A DNA stretch of 36,889 nt, taken from NCBI GenBank assembly GCA_029856105.1, contig JAHQWH010000093.1, positions 1-36,889 on the forward strand, read 5' to 3'. Shown here in pieces: positions 1-8,862 of the stretch. The notes beneath the pieces were generated by a model, which was given only the letters and a program-made list of their open reading frames with translations, was not told the DNA's origin and searched no databases. The number at the start of each line of letters is the position of its first letter. Within the stretch, counting starts at the first letter, position 1. The stretch is from Promethearchaeia archaeon (GTDB taxonomy: Archaea > Asgardarchaeota > Lokiarchaeia > Sigyniarchaeales > SOKP01). The position numbers and the translations under genes were made by a program.

Positions 1-167
1 ATGAATTTAAAGGCTCTTTTAGGCCGATAATCGTTAAACCGATTGGTTTAAAAATATTAGAATTTACTGAAGACGACATCTTCCAAAATAAGAATAAATT
101 AAAAATCGAATTTTCTCTCCAGAAAGGTTCTTACGCAACATTGTTATTACGTGAAATAATAAAATAA
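1..167 (+). CDS. truD: tRNA pseudouridine synthase D (TruD), C-terminal fragment
   Basis: Reading from base 3, the frame gives 54 residues and then TAA at 165-167. It contains FRPIIVKP and ends in KGSYATLLLREIIK, which matches the usual C-terminus of TruD (R-P...V.P, then a basic or polar stretch and G-x-Y-A-T-x-L-L-R-E). TruD isomerises uridine in tRNA, position 13 in the characterised enzymes. The catalytic part lies outside the window. The ATG at base 1 is out of frame and is not a start. The gene ends 4 nt from the stop of the convergent methyltransferase gene. Family assignment rests on the tail alone, but this tail is distinctive. Confidence 0.75.
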   Translation, partial: EFKGSFRPIIVKPIGLKILEFTEDDIFQNKNKLKIEFSLQKGSYATLLLREIIK

Positions 168-171
168 AGAA

Positions 172-1719
172 CTATTCAATGCTTATTTCATATTCTTGAG
201 AGGTCTCATTTCCAAGAATATCAATAACTTTTACTGATATTTGATATTTACCTGCTTTTTCATAGAAATATCGATCTGAGGTTAAATCTAATTTACGGTT
301 TTTTGGCGTTCTGTATGAAATCCACATCATGTTAAAATAACTATTTTGACTAATAAAATCAATGGTCCAACTATCTATCCAATCAGAAAAAGATTGTATC
401 TTTCTTTTAAGTTTATTCTCAACTAAATCTAAATTTGGAACAAAATAGTCTATTAATTCAATTGATATATTATTATTGTCTTTTAGTATCTTGATTTCAA
501 ATTTTACATCTTGAAATAGAGTTTTTTTTTTTCCCTTTTGAATGTTATTCACTAAAAATTTATCATAAGTGTTAATATCTTGGAGATTTTTGTTTACATT
601 TAAAATTTTGAATGAATTAGGATTTTTTTTATATTTTTTTTCCCAATTAATAATATCGTTACTATTATAAATATCAAGGATTCTCTTGCGGCTTATGTTT
701 ATCGCGTGTTTTGTCATATCTGAACCAATCCATCGTCTTCCAAGTTTTTCTGCTACTGCTAATGTTGTGCCCGAACCACAAAAAAAGTCCGCAACTATGT
801 CTGTTTCGTTAGAAGATGCGAGGATAATTCTTCTTAATAACCTTTCTGGTTTTTGAGTAGAAAATCCTTGGTATTCTAAAGTATTTGCTCTAATATATGG
901 AATATCTGTCCAAACATCACGAGGAAAGATACCTTTATTAGTGACATAAACTTTTTGCGAGAGTTTTTTACCATTGTGACTTCCACCTCGATAATAGAAT
1001 ATGCCTTTATCATCTTCTTTTAATGCAAATTTAACTCGATCAGAATATTCCATGTAGATTCCTGGATCGTCGTTGAAAGTATATTCACTTGATTTAGTAT
1101 AAAATAGTATAGAGTCAAATGATCGGATAAAAAACCTTCTTGTTCTCATAGATGCCGCAGGATACGCCCAAATGACCTCGTTTCTGAAATTTTCTTTACC
1201 AAAGATTTCGTCCATTACAATTTTTATATAATGAGAAACATGCCAATCTAAATGCACATAAATGCTTCCATCTTCAGCAAGTAACTCTTTCATTACTACT
1301 AATCTTTCGTACAAAAAATCGATATATTCATCTATTCCTCCTTTCCACGCGTCTGAGTAAGCCTCATTAATCTCAAAAGCATCGTTTTCGCCTATTAGCG
1401 TTTTGAATTTGAAATCACCTCCAGTTGCGAAAGGAGGATCGATGTATATTATTTTGATCTTGTTTGAAAATTTTTTTATCAGAGAATTCATAACATCTTT
1501 ATTATCGCCCCAAATTAAGAGATTCTCCCAATCATTGACTTTAAATTGAGGTGTTTGGATAATTTCAGTATTTTTTTGAATTAATTCACTATTAGGTATG
1601 AATTTATTGATTGGGGGGCTGCTTATTGATTCTAATATTTGGAAAGGATAAAATATTTGAGTTTTATATGTTTTAGATCTTTCAAATTTATCTTTGTTTT
1701 TCCAATACAGATTTGGCAT
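172..1719 (-). CDS. Site-specific DNA methyltransferase, beta class (type III Mod-like)
   Basis: 515 aa. Motif IV DPPF (residues 94-97) precedes the SAM-binding motif DFFCGSGTT (311-319), the order seen in beta-class amino methyltransferases such as type III Mod subunits. The stretch after motif IV (GSIYVHLDWHVSHY, then IFGKENFRNEVIW) and STQKPERLL before motif I are also typical of that group. Such enzymes methylate adenine N6 or cytosine N4 in DNA. Residues about 345-515 form a C-terminal extension I do not recognise; target recognition there is an inference. No restriction or helicase (Res) gene is adjacent: the neighbours are truD (convergent) and aspS (divergent). It is therefore probably an orphan methylase. 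The ATG at 1719 is the natural start. Confidence 0.85.
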   Translation of the reverse strand: MPNLYWKNKDKFERSKTYKTQIFYPFQILESISSPPINKFIPNSELIQKNTEIIQTPQFKVNDWENLLIWGDNKDVMNSLIKKFSNKIKIIYIDPPFATGGDFKFKTLIGENDAFEINEAYSDAWKGGIDEYIDFLYERLVVMKELLAEDGSIYVHLDWHVSHYIKIVMDEIFGKENFRNEVIWAYPAASMRTRRFFIRSFDSILFYTKSSEYTFNDDPGIYMEYSDRVKFALKEDDKGIFYYRGGSHNGKKLSQKVYVTNKGIFPRDVWTDIPYIRANTLEYQGFSTQKPERLLRRIILASSNETDIVADFFCGSGTTLAVAEKLGRRWIGSDMTKHAINISRKRILDIYNSNDIINWEKKYKKNPNSFKILNVNKNLQDINTYDKFLVNNIQKGKKKTLFQDVKFEIKILKDNNNISIELIDYFVPNLDLVENKLKRKIQSFSDWIDSWTIDFISQNSYFNMMWISYRTPKNRKLDLTSDRYFYEKAGKYQISVKVIDILGNETSQEYEISIE

Positions 1720-1807
1720 TTTTAATTAATTATAAGATGACAAAAAATTTATTGTTAATTTCCTTTTCAAATTTAAATTTAATAAAACTTGAGATTTGAA
1801 GGTTACT

Positions 1808-3130
1808 ATGTCTATTGATGAGATGAATGGTTGGAGAAAAACTCATTATACAAGGGATGTAACGCCTGAATTAGCCGGTCAAGAGGTAATTCTTGGTGGT
1901 TGGGTAAAAAATTATCGAGATCTTGGAGGTCTAAAGTTTATAAACTTACAAGATAAATATGGTGAACGACAGATTACTTTAAAAAAAGGTGTCGTTTCCG
2001 ATGAGATATTTGAAAAAGCAAAAGTTGGTTATCAATATTGTCTTATGATTAAAGGAAATGTGAAAAAATTTGAAAAGGCACCAGGTGGGATTGAAATTAT
2101 TCCAACTGAAATTAAAATCTTAAATAGGACTCCCGATAAACTTCCAATTGATATGACAGGAGAAACAATTTCAGAACTTGATCTTAGACTTAATAATAGA
2201 GCGTTAGATTTGAGATCTTTAAGAAACCAAGCAATCTTTGAAATCCGTGGGCAGGTGTTAATGTCAATTAGGAACTTTCTACTTAAACATGATTTTACAG
2301 AAATAACTACCCCTAAAATAATAGGCTCCGCGACTGAGGGGGGTACTGAGTTATTTCCAATTATGTATTTCGATAAAGAGGCGTTTTTAATACAATCTGC
2401 TCAATTGTACAAAGAACAATTAGGTGGAGTATATGAAAGGGTATTTGAAATTAGTCCCGCCTTTAGGGCTGAGAAAAGCCATACGAAAAGGCATTTATGC
2501 GAGATTTTCACGTTGGACGTTGAGATGTCTTTTGCTGACATGAATGATGTTCAAAAAACTTTAGAAGAATTGGTTCATAATGTCATAGTAGATGTTCGAG
2601 AAAATAGAATGGCTGCTTTGAAAGTTTTAAATATGGAAGATAAAACAATAGCTCCAAAATTACCTTTTCCTCGCTACAAATACGATGAGATCATTGAATT
2701 AGTTGATAAAAAATTTGGAATAACTATTGAATGGGGCGAAGATATTTCTACAGAAGCATATCGTAAACTAGGCGAAGAATTAACGGGATATTACTATATT
2801 ACTCATTGGCCAATGGAAATAAAGCCATTTTATATTTTACCGTCAAATAATCCAAAATATAGCGAATCTTTTGATCTTCAAATGGGATGGCTTGAATTAA
2901 CTTCAGGAGGAACGAGAGTTCACAATAAACAACAATTGATTGATGCTATTGACGCTAAAGGATTAAATCCCGCATCTTTTGAATCGCATATAAATGTGTT
3001 TGGTTTTGGAATGCCACCTCATGCGGGTTTTGGCTTAGGAATAGCTCGTTGGATAACCTTTATATGTGGTCTTGATGACATTCGGGAAGCCGTAATGTAT
3101 CCTCGAACCCCCGATCGTTTAGAACCTTGA
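1808..3130 (+). CDS. aspS: Aspartyl-tRNA synthetase, archaeal type
   Basis: About 440 aa. The N-terminal OB-fold anticodon-binding domain begins near GGWVKNYRDLGG. The class II catalytic core follows: GSATEGGTELF, motif 2 FRAEKSHTKRHLCEIF and motif 3 GFGLGIARW near the C-terminus. It charges tRNA-Asp and, in archaea lacking AsnRS, often tRNA-Asn. A TTG at 1796 is in frame, but AAGGT at 1799-1803 lies just before ATG 1808, so I prefer 1808; ATG 1823 is also possible. The residue after GWV is K rather than the H common in non-discriminating archaeal enzymes, while the AP-GG loop looks like the non-discriminating type, so tRNA-Asn specificity cannot be decided here. Confidence 0.93.
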   Translation: MSIDEMNGWRKTHYTRDVTPELAGQEVILGGWVKNYRDLGGLKFINLQDKYGERQITLKKGVVSDEIFEKAKVGYQYCLMIKGNVKKFEKAPGGIEIIPTEIKILNRTPDKLPIDMTGETISELDLRLNNRALDLRSLRNQAIFEIRGQVLMSIRNFLLKHDFTEITTPKIIGSATEGGTELFPIMYFDKEAFLIQSAQLYKEQLGGVYERVFEISPAFRAEKSHTKRHLCEIFTLDVEMSFADMNDVQKTLEELVHNVIVDVRENRMAALKVLNMEDKTIAPKLPFPRYKYDEIIELVDKKFGITIEWGEDISTEAYRKLGEELTGYYYITHWPMEIKPFYILPSNNPKYSESFDLQMGWLELTSGGTRVHNKQQLIDAIDAKGLNPASFESHINVFGFGMPPHAGFGLGIARWITFICGLDDIREAVMYPRTPDRLEP

Positions 3131-3222
3131 GAAACCCGACCCGACCCCTTGAGAAAACTCCATAAGTCTTATATTTTTGAGATAATTTATTATTTTAATT
3201 AATTTTTTTTATAATTATAATT

Positions 3223-4131
3223 ATGTCAAACGATTGGATAGAATCTTACATTAAAGCTGGTAAAGCTGTTAAAGCTGCCAAAAAACTTGCTGCAAAATTA
3301 ATAAAACCAGGAGTTTTATTCTTAGATATTGCTAATAAATGTGAGGAAGAAATATTAAATCAGAGTTGTGAGTTATCTTTTCCAATTAATATGTCTTTAG
3401 ATGAGATAGCTGCTCATTATAGTCCGCCGATTGACGATAGTACTATTGTACCTAATAAAGGATTATTGAAAATCGATATAGGTTCCCACTATGACGGTTA
3501 TATTGCCGATTCAGCAATAACATTTAACATAAATAACGACGAAAAGCTCCAAAACATTATAGACGCCGCTCAAGAAGCCCTTGAAGCAGCAATTGAAATT
3601 TTTAAACCTGGCACAAAATTATACGAATTGGGAGATGTAATTGCTAAAAAAATTAAAAATCGTGGATTAGAACCAATCTATAATCTTGGAGGTCATGAAT
3701 TGAAACGATATAACTTACACGCAGGCCCTTTTATTCCAAATTATAAAGCTATAAGCCATAATCAAGTCTTAAAACCTGGAGATGCTTATGCGTGTGAACC
3801 ATTTGCTACTTCTGGGAACGGTATAGTAGAAAATGGTACTAAATCTTATATTTATCGATTTAATAAAGCAAAGAAGGGTTTACCCTTTATAGAGAAGAAT
3901 TATATGGATCAAATAAACAAATTAACAAAAAAATTACCTTTTTCGCCTCGTTTGCTCGAAAAGTATAATACCATCCCAAAAAATAAGATTCAAAGAACTA
4001 TTGATGTTTTTGTTCGTAAAAAAATTCTAGATCATTATCCAATATTAATAGAAAAAACTAAAAAACCAGTTGCTCAACAAGAACACACCATCATAATCGA
4101 TATGGATGGAAATACTATTGTTACAACATAA
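3223..4131 (+). CDS. map: Methionine aminopeptidase, type II (archaeal)
   Basis: 302 aa. It removes the initiator methionine from nascent proteins. The metal ligands expected for the family are all visible: D85 (in IDIGSHYDG), D96 (IADSA), H158 (GGHELKRY), E192 (CEPFA) and E287 (QQEHTI). H65 in HYSPP matches the conserved substrate-side histidine. The insertion between the last His and Glu ligands fits the type II (eukaryote/archaeal) enzyme. The gene follows a T/A-rich leader after aspS and its 3' end overlaps the start of the nucleotidyltransferase gene by 26 nt, so the two are probably co-translated. Nothing appears to be missing. Confidence 0.93.
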   Translation: MSNDWIESYIKAGKAVKAAKKLAAKLIKPGVLFLDIANKCEEEILNQSCELSFPINMSLDEIAAHYSPPIDDSTIVPNKGLLKIDIGSHYDGYIADSAITFNINNDEKLQNIIDAAQEALEAAIEIFKPGTKLYELGDVIAKKIKNRGLEPIYNLGGHELKRYNLHAGPFIPNYKAISHNQVLKPGDAYACEPFATSGNGIVENGTKSYIYRFNKAKKGLPFIEKNYMDQINKLTKKLPFSPRLLEKYNTIPKNKIQRTIDVFVRKKILDHYPILIEKTKKPVAQQEHTIIIDMDGNTIVTT

Positions 4132-4987
4132 AGATAAACCCAAGGAAAACATCACAAGTGTTATACTATGTGCCGGTGAAGGCACTCGTGTTAGAGATAT
4201 TGCGAAACATATTCCAAAACCACTAATTAAGATCAAATCTTTAAACAATCAAACCATTCTTTCGCATTTGATTTCCGGTTTAATCAATTTAGAGATTGAA
4301 CCAATTGTAGTGGTAACAGGTCATTTAGGTGAGCAAATCGAAGTTTTTGTAAATTCTTACCAAATAAAAAATAAATGTAAAAAAAATAAAATATTAATAA
4401 ATCGTTCTGGAGTTCAATATAAATTAGGTCCATTACATTCCTTTCTAAGTATTACAGGAAATAACCAAATTTATAAAGAGGATAGAGTTTTTATGATCTT
4501 TCCAGGAGACACTATTTTTGATCAAAATCTTTTACAAAAAGCTTTGAACCTTTTGTTGAAAAATTATAGTCTACTTGATAAATGTTCAATCATTTTTTAC
4601 AGAAAGATAAAAATTAGCTCGTTAAAAGAAAGATTTAAAACCCACGAGCCTAACTTGTTTAAAACAATATCCTATTTAAAAATAAATAGAAACGGATCAA
4701 AATTAATTGTCAGAGAGATCAAACAGAGAACTTTAAGCTCTTTTAGAAATAAAAAAACGATACATCAAGTTATACCCATTTTTATTTTCAGTTTTAGGAT
4801 AGTTCAAGAAATTAAAAATTTAGCAAATTGTAATAGATATAAAACAATTAGAGAAATTGTTAATTTAATAATCAAGAAAAAAGAAATATTTTTAGCCCTT
4901 TCTATTGATCCTGAATATAATTTTTATGATATTGATTCCCCTATTGATTTAACGATCTTAAATGAAAAAAAAAAAGATGGACAATAG
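4106..4987 (+). CDS. Nucleotidyltransferase family protein (sugar-phosphate NTP transferase)
   Basis: 293 aa. Near the N-terminus it has VILCAGEGTR, followed by KHIPKPLIKI, the nucleotide-binding signature (GxGTR...PKPL) of sugar-1-phosphate nucleotidylyltransferases. FPGDTIFD near residue 130 is the usual metal/NTP-binding aspartate region. It probably activates a sugar phosphate as an NDP-sugar; the substrate cannot be read from sequence. The ATG at 4106 lies inside the last codons of map in another frame; about 17 residues precede the Rossmann strand, so a start slightly downstream (TTG 4118) is also possible. The C-terminal half is poorly conserved and very rich in Lys, Ile and Asn. No other carbohydrate gene is adjacent. 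Confidence 0.75.
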   Translation: MEILLLQHKDKPKENITSVILCAGEGTRVRDIAKHIPKPLIKIKSLNNQTILSHLISGLINLEIEPIVVVTGHLGEQIEVFVNSYQIKNKCKKNKILINRSGVQYKLGPLHSFLSITGNNQIYKEDRVFMIFPGDTIFDQNLLQKALNLLLKNYSLLDKCSIIFYRKIKISSLKERFKTHEPNLFKTISYLKINRNGSKLIVREIKQRTLSSFRNKKTIHQVIPIFIFSFRIVQEIKNLANCNRYKTIREIVNLIIKKKEIFLALSIDPEYNFYDIDSPIDLTILNEKKKDGQ

Positions 4988-5603
4988 TAGCTCCGATATT
5001 CTAGTATTCTTGTTTCAAAGGAAATACACCTTTTACTCCGTTGAATCGAATTTTAAATCAAAGCTCCTATTGTAAGAATTCATTATTTTTATTGAAAGAT
5101 ATTAATGTTTGGATGTCTCATGTATCATATATCAAAAAAATTATTTAATTCGACAAGAGATCAGGCAAGAGTGTCAACTTGCACCATATACTAATATCAA
5201 TTCTAAACTGATTGCTATATCTCTATTATTACATTATTGCTCCGAAGTGCAAACTAATCTTCCTATGATTCAATATAACGCACTAAAGGAACATGATAAA
5301 ATAAATCCACATGGAAATCAAGGCATAAGCATTAACTCTGGGCGTACAAAAAAAAAAATCCAGAACTTAAGAATCTGTTATCAATTTTGTAACAACAAGC
5401 CAGTTGTTTCAATTGTAACGATGTATTCTAAACCAATGCATATATTATTACTATTGTCCAACTATTAATATGGCAAAATGACTATTTAAATGTTGTTATT
5501 AATTTCATTACTAATTGACTCTTTTAATAACAGAAAGTTTAATACATCCGAAAGTTATCATTCAAAATAAGATTATTTACAGTATACAAATTGTTAGGCA
5601 ATT
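4988..5603. other. Intergenic stretch of about 0.6 kb without a convincing gene
   Basis: No frame here shows a recognisable protein. A 119-codon frame at 5109-5468 (TTG start) is open but its composition (many Cys, His, Asn, no domain pattern) does not resemble the neighbouring genes. A small inverted repeat (GCAAG...CTTGC) lies at about 5165-5182. No tRNA-like TTC arm or cloverleaf was found. It could be a decayed gene, an untranslated RNA or plain spacer. Confidence 0.4.
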
Positions 5604-5993
5604 ATGTCTGATAGCGGAATAATATCAATTAAAATTGATCTCTTCGGGATAGGGAGTGTATCTGCTAATATAATTCGACATCATGCCCCCTTATCTGCCG
5701 ACGCCATTCTAAATAAGATGCCCTTTGTTCTAAAAGGGCGATTTAGTTTTGGAACAAAAGTGTATTGGACACTTCTAGGTTTGGAATTAAATAAAGGCCA
5801 TAATTCGAAATCAATTAAAATCGTTGAAAAAGGAGATATTATATACAACCCAAAAACTGATGAATTGATAATCCTTATAGAAGATACAGAAATGCCAAAC
5901 AAAGTAAATAAGATTGGAAAAGTTACGGAAAATATAGAATTTCTTCTACAAGCTAGAAATGGCTTAGGAACTAAACTGTCCAGGGTGAAATAG
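5604..5993 (+). CDS. Cyclophilin-like domain protein (TM1367/DUF369 type)
   Basis: 129 aa, the whole protein being one small domain. Order of recognisable pieces: an N-terminal strand, RHHAPLSADAIL (the family's 'RH-SPLT-AIL' helix), GDIIYNPKTDELIIL (the 'GDIAY-P' strand) and NKIGKV near the end (the 'NPIGRV' motif). This matches small archaeal and bacterial cyclophilin-fold proteins of unknown function; a peptidyl-prolyl isomerase activity should not be assumed. It is 28 nt upstream of the VTT membrane protein on the same strand, so they may share a transcript. The ATG at 5604 is a natural start with the full domain downstream. Confidence 0.7.
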   Translation: MSDSGIISIKIDLFGIGSVSANIIRHHAPLSADAILNKMPFVLKGRFSFGTKVYWTLLGLELNKGHNSKSIKIVEKGDIIYNPKTDELIILIEDTEMPNKVNKIGKVTENIEFLLQARNGLGTKLSRVK

Positions 5994-6021
5994 GTTTAAA
6001 AGAGAAATCAAGGAGAACTAA

Positions 6022-6843
6022 ATGGCTATCTCGAGAAAATTAACGGTTATTTTCGCTTTTTTCTACTTAGGGGTTATTATCTATTTGATTTTATTCTTAA
6101 CAGTTCCAGAGATTCAACAAGCAATAATTCTGTCAAGGCACGATATTACTGGACTTACAGACGGTTCTAATTATGTCATAATACTTTTAATCTCTTTTTT
6201 CATTTGTCTTATAGGAAACGCTAGCATTGGGTTTCCTATACCATATCCCTTTATGCTTTTTTCTTTTTCTAATTCTATTTATCTTAAATATTCAATAGCA
6301 GGATTGACCTTGAGTGAAGTACTTTTAAATGGTCCTTTTTGGTTAGAAATACTAGGAATAGCTGTTGTTGGCGGGTTAGGGAGCGCACTAGGCGAACTTG
6401 TAGGCTTCTTGATAGGAATTGGCGCAAAAAAAATTGCTAATAGAACTCACTCAAAAACACTTGAAAACATACAAGGATTCGGTAAACTGGTATTAGATCA
6501 CCCAAAAACCATGCATTTATACATATTTATTGCCGCAGCTCTACCAATTCCCGACGACCCTCTGTGGATCGCTTTAGGAATGTCAGATAAAAAAATAAAT
6601 TTTCCTAGGTGTATTATATGGGCTTGGGCAGGAAAGAATATTACCACTCTATTATATGTAATTTTCCCTTTATTAATTTTACTTGGATTTAGTGCTACAG
6701 GAATTGAGCTTAATGATACCTCGAGCGTTATAACCGAATCTGTAATGTTATTAATTACTCTAGCAATTATGCAATTCATTCTGCAATTTAATTGGGATAA
6801 ATTTCTTGATAAAGGAAGCGAGAAAAATTCAGAGCTCAAATAA
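6022..6843 (+). CDS. VTT-domain (DedA/SNARE-associated Golgi-like) membrane protein
   Basis: 273 aa, with hydrophobic segments near residues 8-30, 50-90, 105-140, 165-190, 200-225 and 235-255. The glycine-rich stretch GGLGSALGELVGFLIGIG around residues 118-135, followed by a cytosolic basic patch and a later segment with ALPIPDDP, matches the VTT domain of DedA/Tvp38/VMP1 proteins. Members act in membrane lipid scrambling and homeostasis in bacteria and eukaryotes; the role here is inferred from family only. Shine-Dalgarno GGAG at 6012-6015 precedes ATG 6022. It follows the cyclophilin-like gene at short distance. Confidence 0.72.
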   Translation: MAISRKLTVIFAFFYLGVIIYLILFLTVPEIQQAIILSRHDITGLTDGSNYVIILLISFFICLIGNASIGFPIPYPFMLFSFSNSIYLKYSIAGLTLSEVLLNGPFWLEILGIAVVGGLGSALGELVGFLIGIGAKKIANRTHSKTLENIQGFGKLVLDHPKTMHLYIFIAAALPIPDDPLWIALGMSDKKINFPRCIIWAWAGKNITTLLYVIFPLLILLGFSATGIELNDTSSVITESVMLLITLAIMQFILQFNWDKFLDKGSEKNSELK

Positions 6844-6856
6844 ATAAAATTAAATT

Positions 6857-7030
6857 TTACTTTTTCTTCTCTTCATTTCTTAAGCAATTTTTACAAACGA
6901 AAACTTTTTTTTGTTTGCTTTTTGAATTTTCGTCTTGATAAATTCGTTGGTAGATATAATCGCCGCATACTGCGCACAAAGTTGTGGTCCGCGTTTCGTT
7001 TAATAACGGACCTAAATTGTCAAAAGTCAT
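6857..7030 (-). CDS. Small zinc-ribbon-like protein, 57 aa
   Basis: ATG at 7030, TAA at 6857-6859. The protein has two CxxC pairs, CAVC (residues 19-22) and CKNC (46-49), separated by 23 residues with aromatic and basic residues, and ends in EEKKK. Four cysteines in this arrangement suggest a zinc ribbon or rubredoxin-like knuckle. The start lies 9 nt after the stop of the alba gene on the same strand, so it is the second gene of that transcript. Function is unknown; with an Alba-family partner a nucleic-acid or ribosome-linked role is a reasonable guess. It is easily missed because of its size. Confidence 0.7.
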   Translation of the reverse strand: MTFDNLGPLLNETRTTTLCAVCGDYIYQRIYQDENSKSKQKKVFVCKNCLRNEEKKK

Positions 7031-7039
7031 AAATAAAGT

Positions 7040-7384
7040 TTAGATCTTTGATTTTGAAATTGTAATTTCAATTTTGCTAATTAAATCCTTTTTATTTCGA
7101 TTATTTGAGTTATTTTTTCTAAAATCGTTATTTCTTCTATAATTTCCTTGCTGTCTTCTTTCGAAATAAGGACGACTTCCCAGTGAAACATTCTCTATTT
7201 CTACAGAAGGATACATGCGATTTCTTACAATTTCTGCTACTTCAACTGCGGTAGAAATCTCTTCGCCTTCTCCTTTTATTAATAACGATTTGGTGCCCCC
7301 TGAAAAAGCAAAAATGGCTTCTTTTATTGTTTTTTCTTTTTCTGCGCGATTTCTGATTATTATATGTGTTGTATTATTAGGCAT
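7040..7384 (-). CDS. albA: Alba family DNA/RNA-binding protein with Arg/Asn-rich insertion
   Basis: 114 aa. The Alba fold is visible: an N-terminal strand (HIIIRN), a helix leading to SLLIKGEGEEISTAVEVAEI, then VRNRMYPSVEIENVSLGS and a final strand KIEITISK. Between strands 3 and 4, where basic residues of the beta-hairpin contact nucleic acid, there is an insertion of about 30 residues (near 70-98) made almost entirely of Arg, Asn, Gln, Lys, Tyr and Phe. Alba proteins coat archaeal chromosomes and bind RNA. The insertion looks like a low-complexity RNA-binding tail placed inside the hairpin. The gene heads a short transcript with the 57-aa zinc-binding protein. Confidence 0.85.
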   Translation of the reverse strand: MPNNTTHIIIRNRAEKEKTIKEAIFAFSGGTKSLLIKGEGEEISTAVEVAEIVRNRMYPSVEIENVSLGSRPYFERRQQGNYRRNNDFRKNNSNNRNKKDLISKIEITISKSKI

Positions 7385-7503
7385 GAAAGAATTTGTTAAG
7401 TTTGATTTAAAAGCAGATTAAGTATTAAATATACTCCAAGTAATATAAAAGTTATTTAAATTCAATTCTTTAAAATCTTAAAAAATTTGAGAGAAGTAAA
7501 TGT

Positions 7504-8760
7504 TCAAATATTAAATTCTGAACGAGAATTGAGATCATCTAATATTTTTTTATATTCAGAACTCCTTTCCTCAAAGTGTTCAATTATTTTCCTTTCATCT
7601 GTATCTAAATAATCAAATAGAGGAGAAATAATTTCAATACGCTTAGTAAACTCGTTCATTAGTTTTTTATGCCATTCATTTGGCTTAGCTAGCATTACTT
7701 TAATTTTTTTTTTAAATTTATCTTTCTTTTGTTCAAAATCTTTCAATTGATTAGTTTTCTTTATCTTAATTAAACTCTCTTCGCATTTTTTAAATTCTTT
7801 TTCTATTTTTTCTCTAAATTTAGGGATTCTATAAATTTTTTTGTCAATATCAGGATCCCATTCGTATAAGTAATAGTCATCCTCTTCAGCTTCTTTTTCG
7901 TCATCAGTTAATTTAATCTCTTTTTTCAAGACCATAATGAGACCAAAGTTTCTCTGTAGTTGAGCCAAATACCTTCGTCGTAAAATATCATCAATATACT
8001 TAACTTCCTTTAAAACATTTTTCATGTTTTTGAAAATATTTTTAACTTCTTTTTCAGCGTTTTTTACCATTTTTTCTTTACTTAATTCAAATTTTAGTTC
8101 TATAGTATTAGAATAAGTAGCAAACATGCCGCGATCTGGGTTCTTTAGCCTTATTCCCGCAATTCCTAAGTAATAAGTACTAGACGCTATTTCAGTATGA
8201 TCAAACACTAAAGCTATAGCAAAAGGATTTACACCTTGATAAAACAGTTGCGTTTCAATATCTCTAGGCGAAAATATAAAGCCAATACCTGGGTGTGTAT
8301 GCCACCACCCTACAAAGAACTCTTCTTTATTATCTTGGATAGATCTTTCATAGACTGCCGTGTTAAATTGTGCTGTATCTACATAATGTTTGCTTTTATA
8401 TTCAACATAGGCTCTATCACCAACCATCACGGGGATTGCATCTTTAATGATAACTTCTTTATTATCTTTTATCGAGCCTATTAGAATTCCGTAAACTTCA
8501 CGCCAAGATTTTTGAGGTAAATCTTTATTTCCATATCGCATAGCATAGCCTATAATTCGCCTGTATGCGTTGTATGAAATAAAAGTAGGCGTTTCCGCCG
8601 GATCAATACCATATTTTTGAATATGATGTTCTTTTGTTGATAATTCAATAATATCATCTGATTTAGAAGTCAATGTTTCATTCTCTTCTTTTTCGATTTC
8701 GTTTTGTTCAACGCTATTGTCATTTACATCATTATTACTAGTGTCTCTTCTGTTCATCAA
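7504..8760 (-). CDS. JAMM/MPN+ metalloprotease (Rpn11-like, putative deubiquitinase)
   Basis: 418 aa. A charged, probably disordered N-terminus (1-45) precedes an MPN domain with the complete JAMM zinc motif: E88 (WREVYG), H154-T-H156, then S164 and D167 in GWWHTHPGIGFIFSPRD, with exactly seven residues between the second His and Ser. GWWHTHPG resembles GWYHSHPG of Rpn11/CSN5. Residues about 225-418 are strongly helical and Lys/Glu-rich, probably coiled coil, in the place where Rpn11 carries its helical docking segment. Asgard archaea have ubiquitin-like systems in which such proteases remove the modifier; that role is inferred. No ubiquitin, E1 or E2 gene is adjacent. It is divergent from the UPF0200 kinase. 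Confidence 0.85.
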   Translation of the reverse strand: MMNRRDTSNNDVNDNSVEQNEIEKEENETLTSKSDDIIELSTKEHHIQKYGIDPAETPTFISYNAYRRIIGYAMRYGNKDLPQKSWREVYGILIGSIKDNKEVIIKDAIPVMVGDRAYVEYKSKHYVDTAQFNTAVYERSIQDNKEEFFVGWWHTHPGIGFIFSPRDIETQLFYQGVNPFAIALVFDHTEIASSTYYLGIAGIRLKNPDRGMFATYSNTIELKFELSKEKMVKNAEKEVKNIFKNMKNVLKEVKYIDDILRRRYLAQLQRNFGLIMVLKKEIKLTDDEKEAEEDDYYLYEWDPDIDKKIYRIPKFREKIEKEFKKCEESLIKIKKTNQLKDFEQKKDKFKKKIKVMLAKPNEWHKKLMNEFTKRIEIISPLFDYLDTDERKIIEHFEERSSEYKKILDDLNSRSEFNI

Positions 8761-8862
8761 ATAATCAATTTATAAAGTATTTTAACAAATTAATTATAAA
8801 TTAATGATTTTTATTCTTTTATAGTCTTTTTATATTAATTCGAAAAACATTCTTAAAAAGTT

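Noticed and set aside
172..1719. Complete restriction-modification system
   Set aside because: No nuclease or helicase gene lies next to the methyltransferase.
3131..3222. GACCC-rich stretch after aspS as a regulatory RNA
   Set aside because: No stable hairpin is evident; treated as spacer and leader of map.
5109..5468. 119-codon open frame with TTG start
   Set aside because: Amino-acid composition and lack of any domain or ribosome site do not resemble a real gene; reported as part of an intergenic stretch.
6498..6839. 113-codon minus-strand frame
   Set aside because: Antisense shadow of the VTT membrane protein gene.
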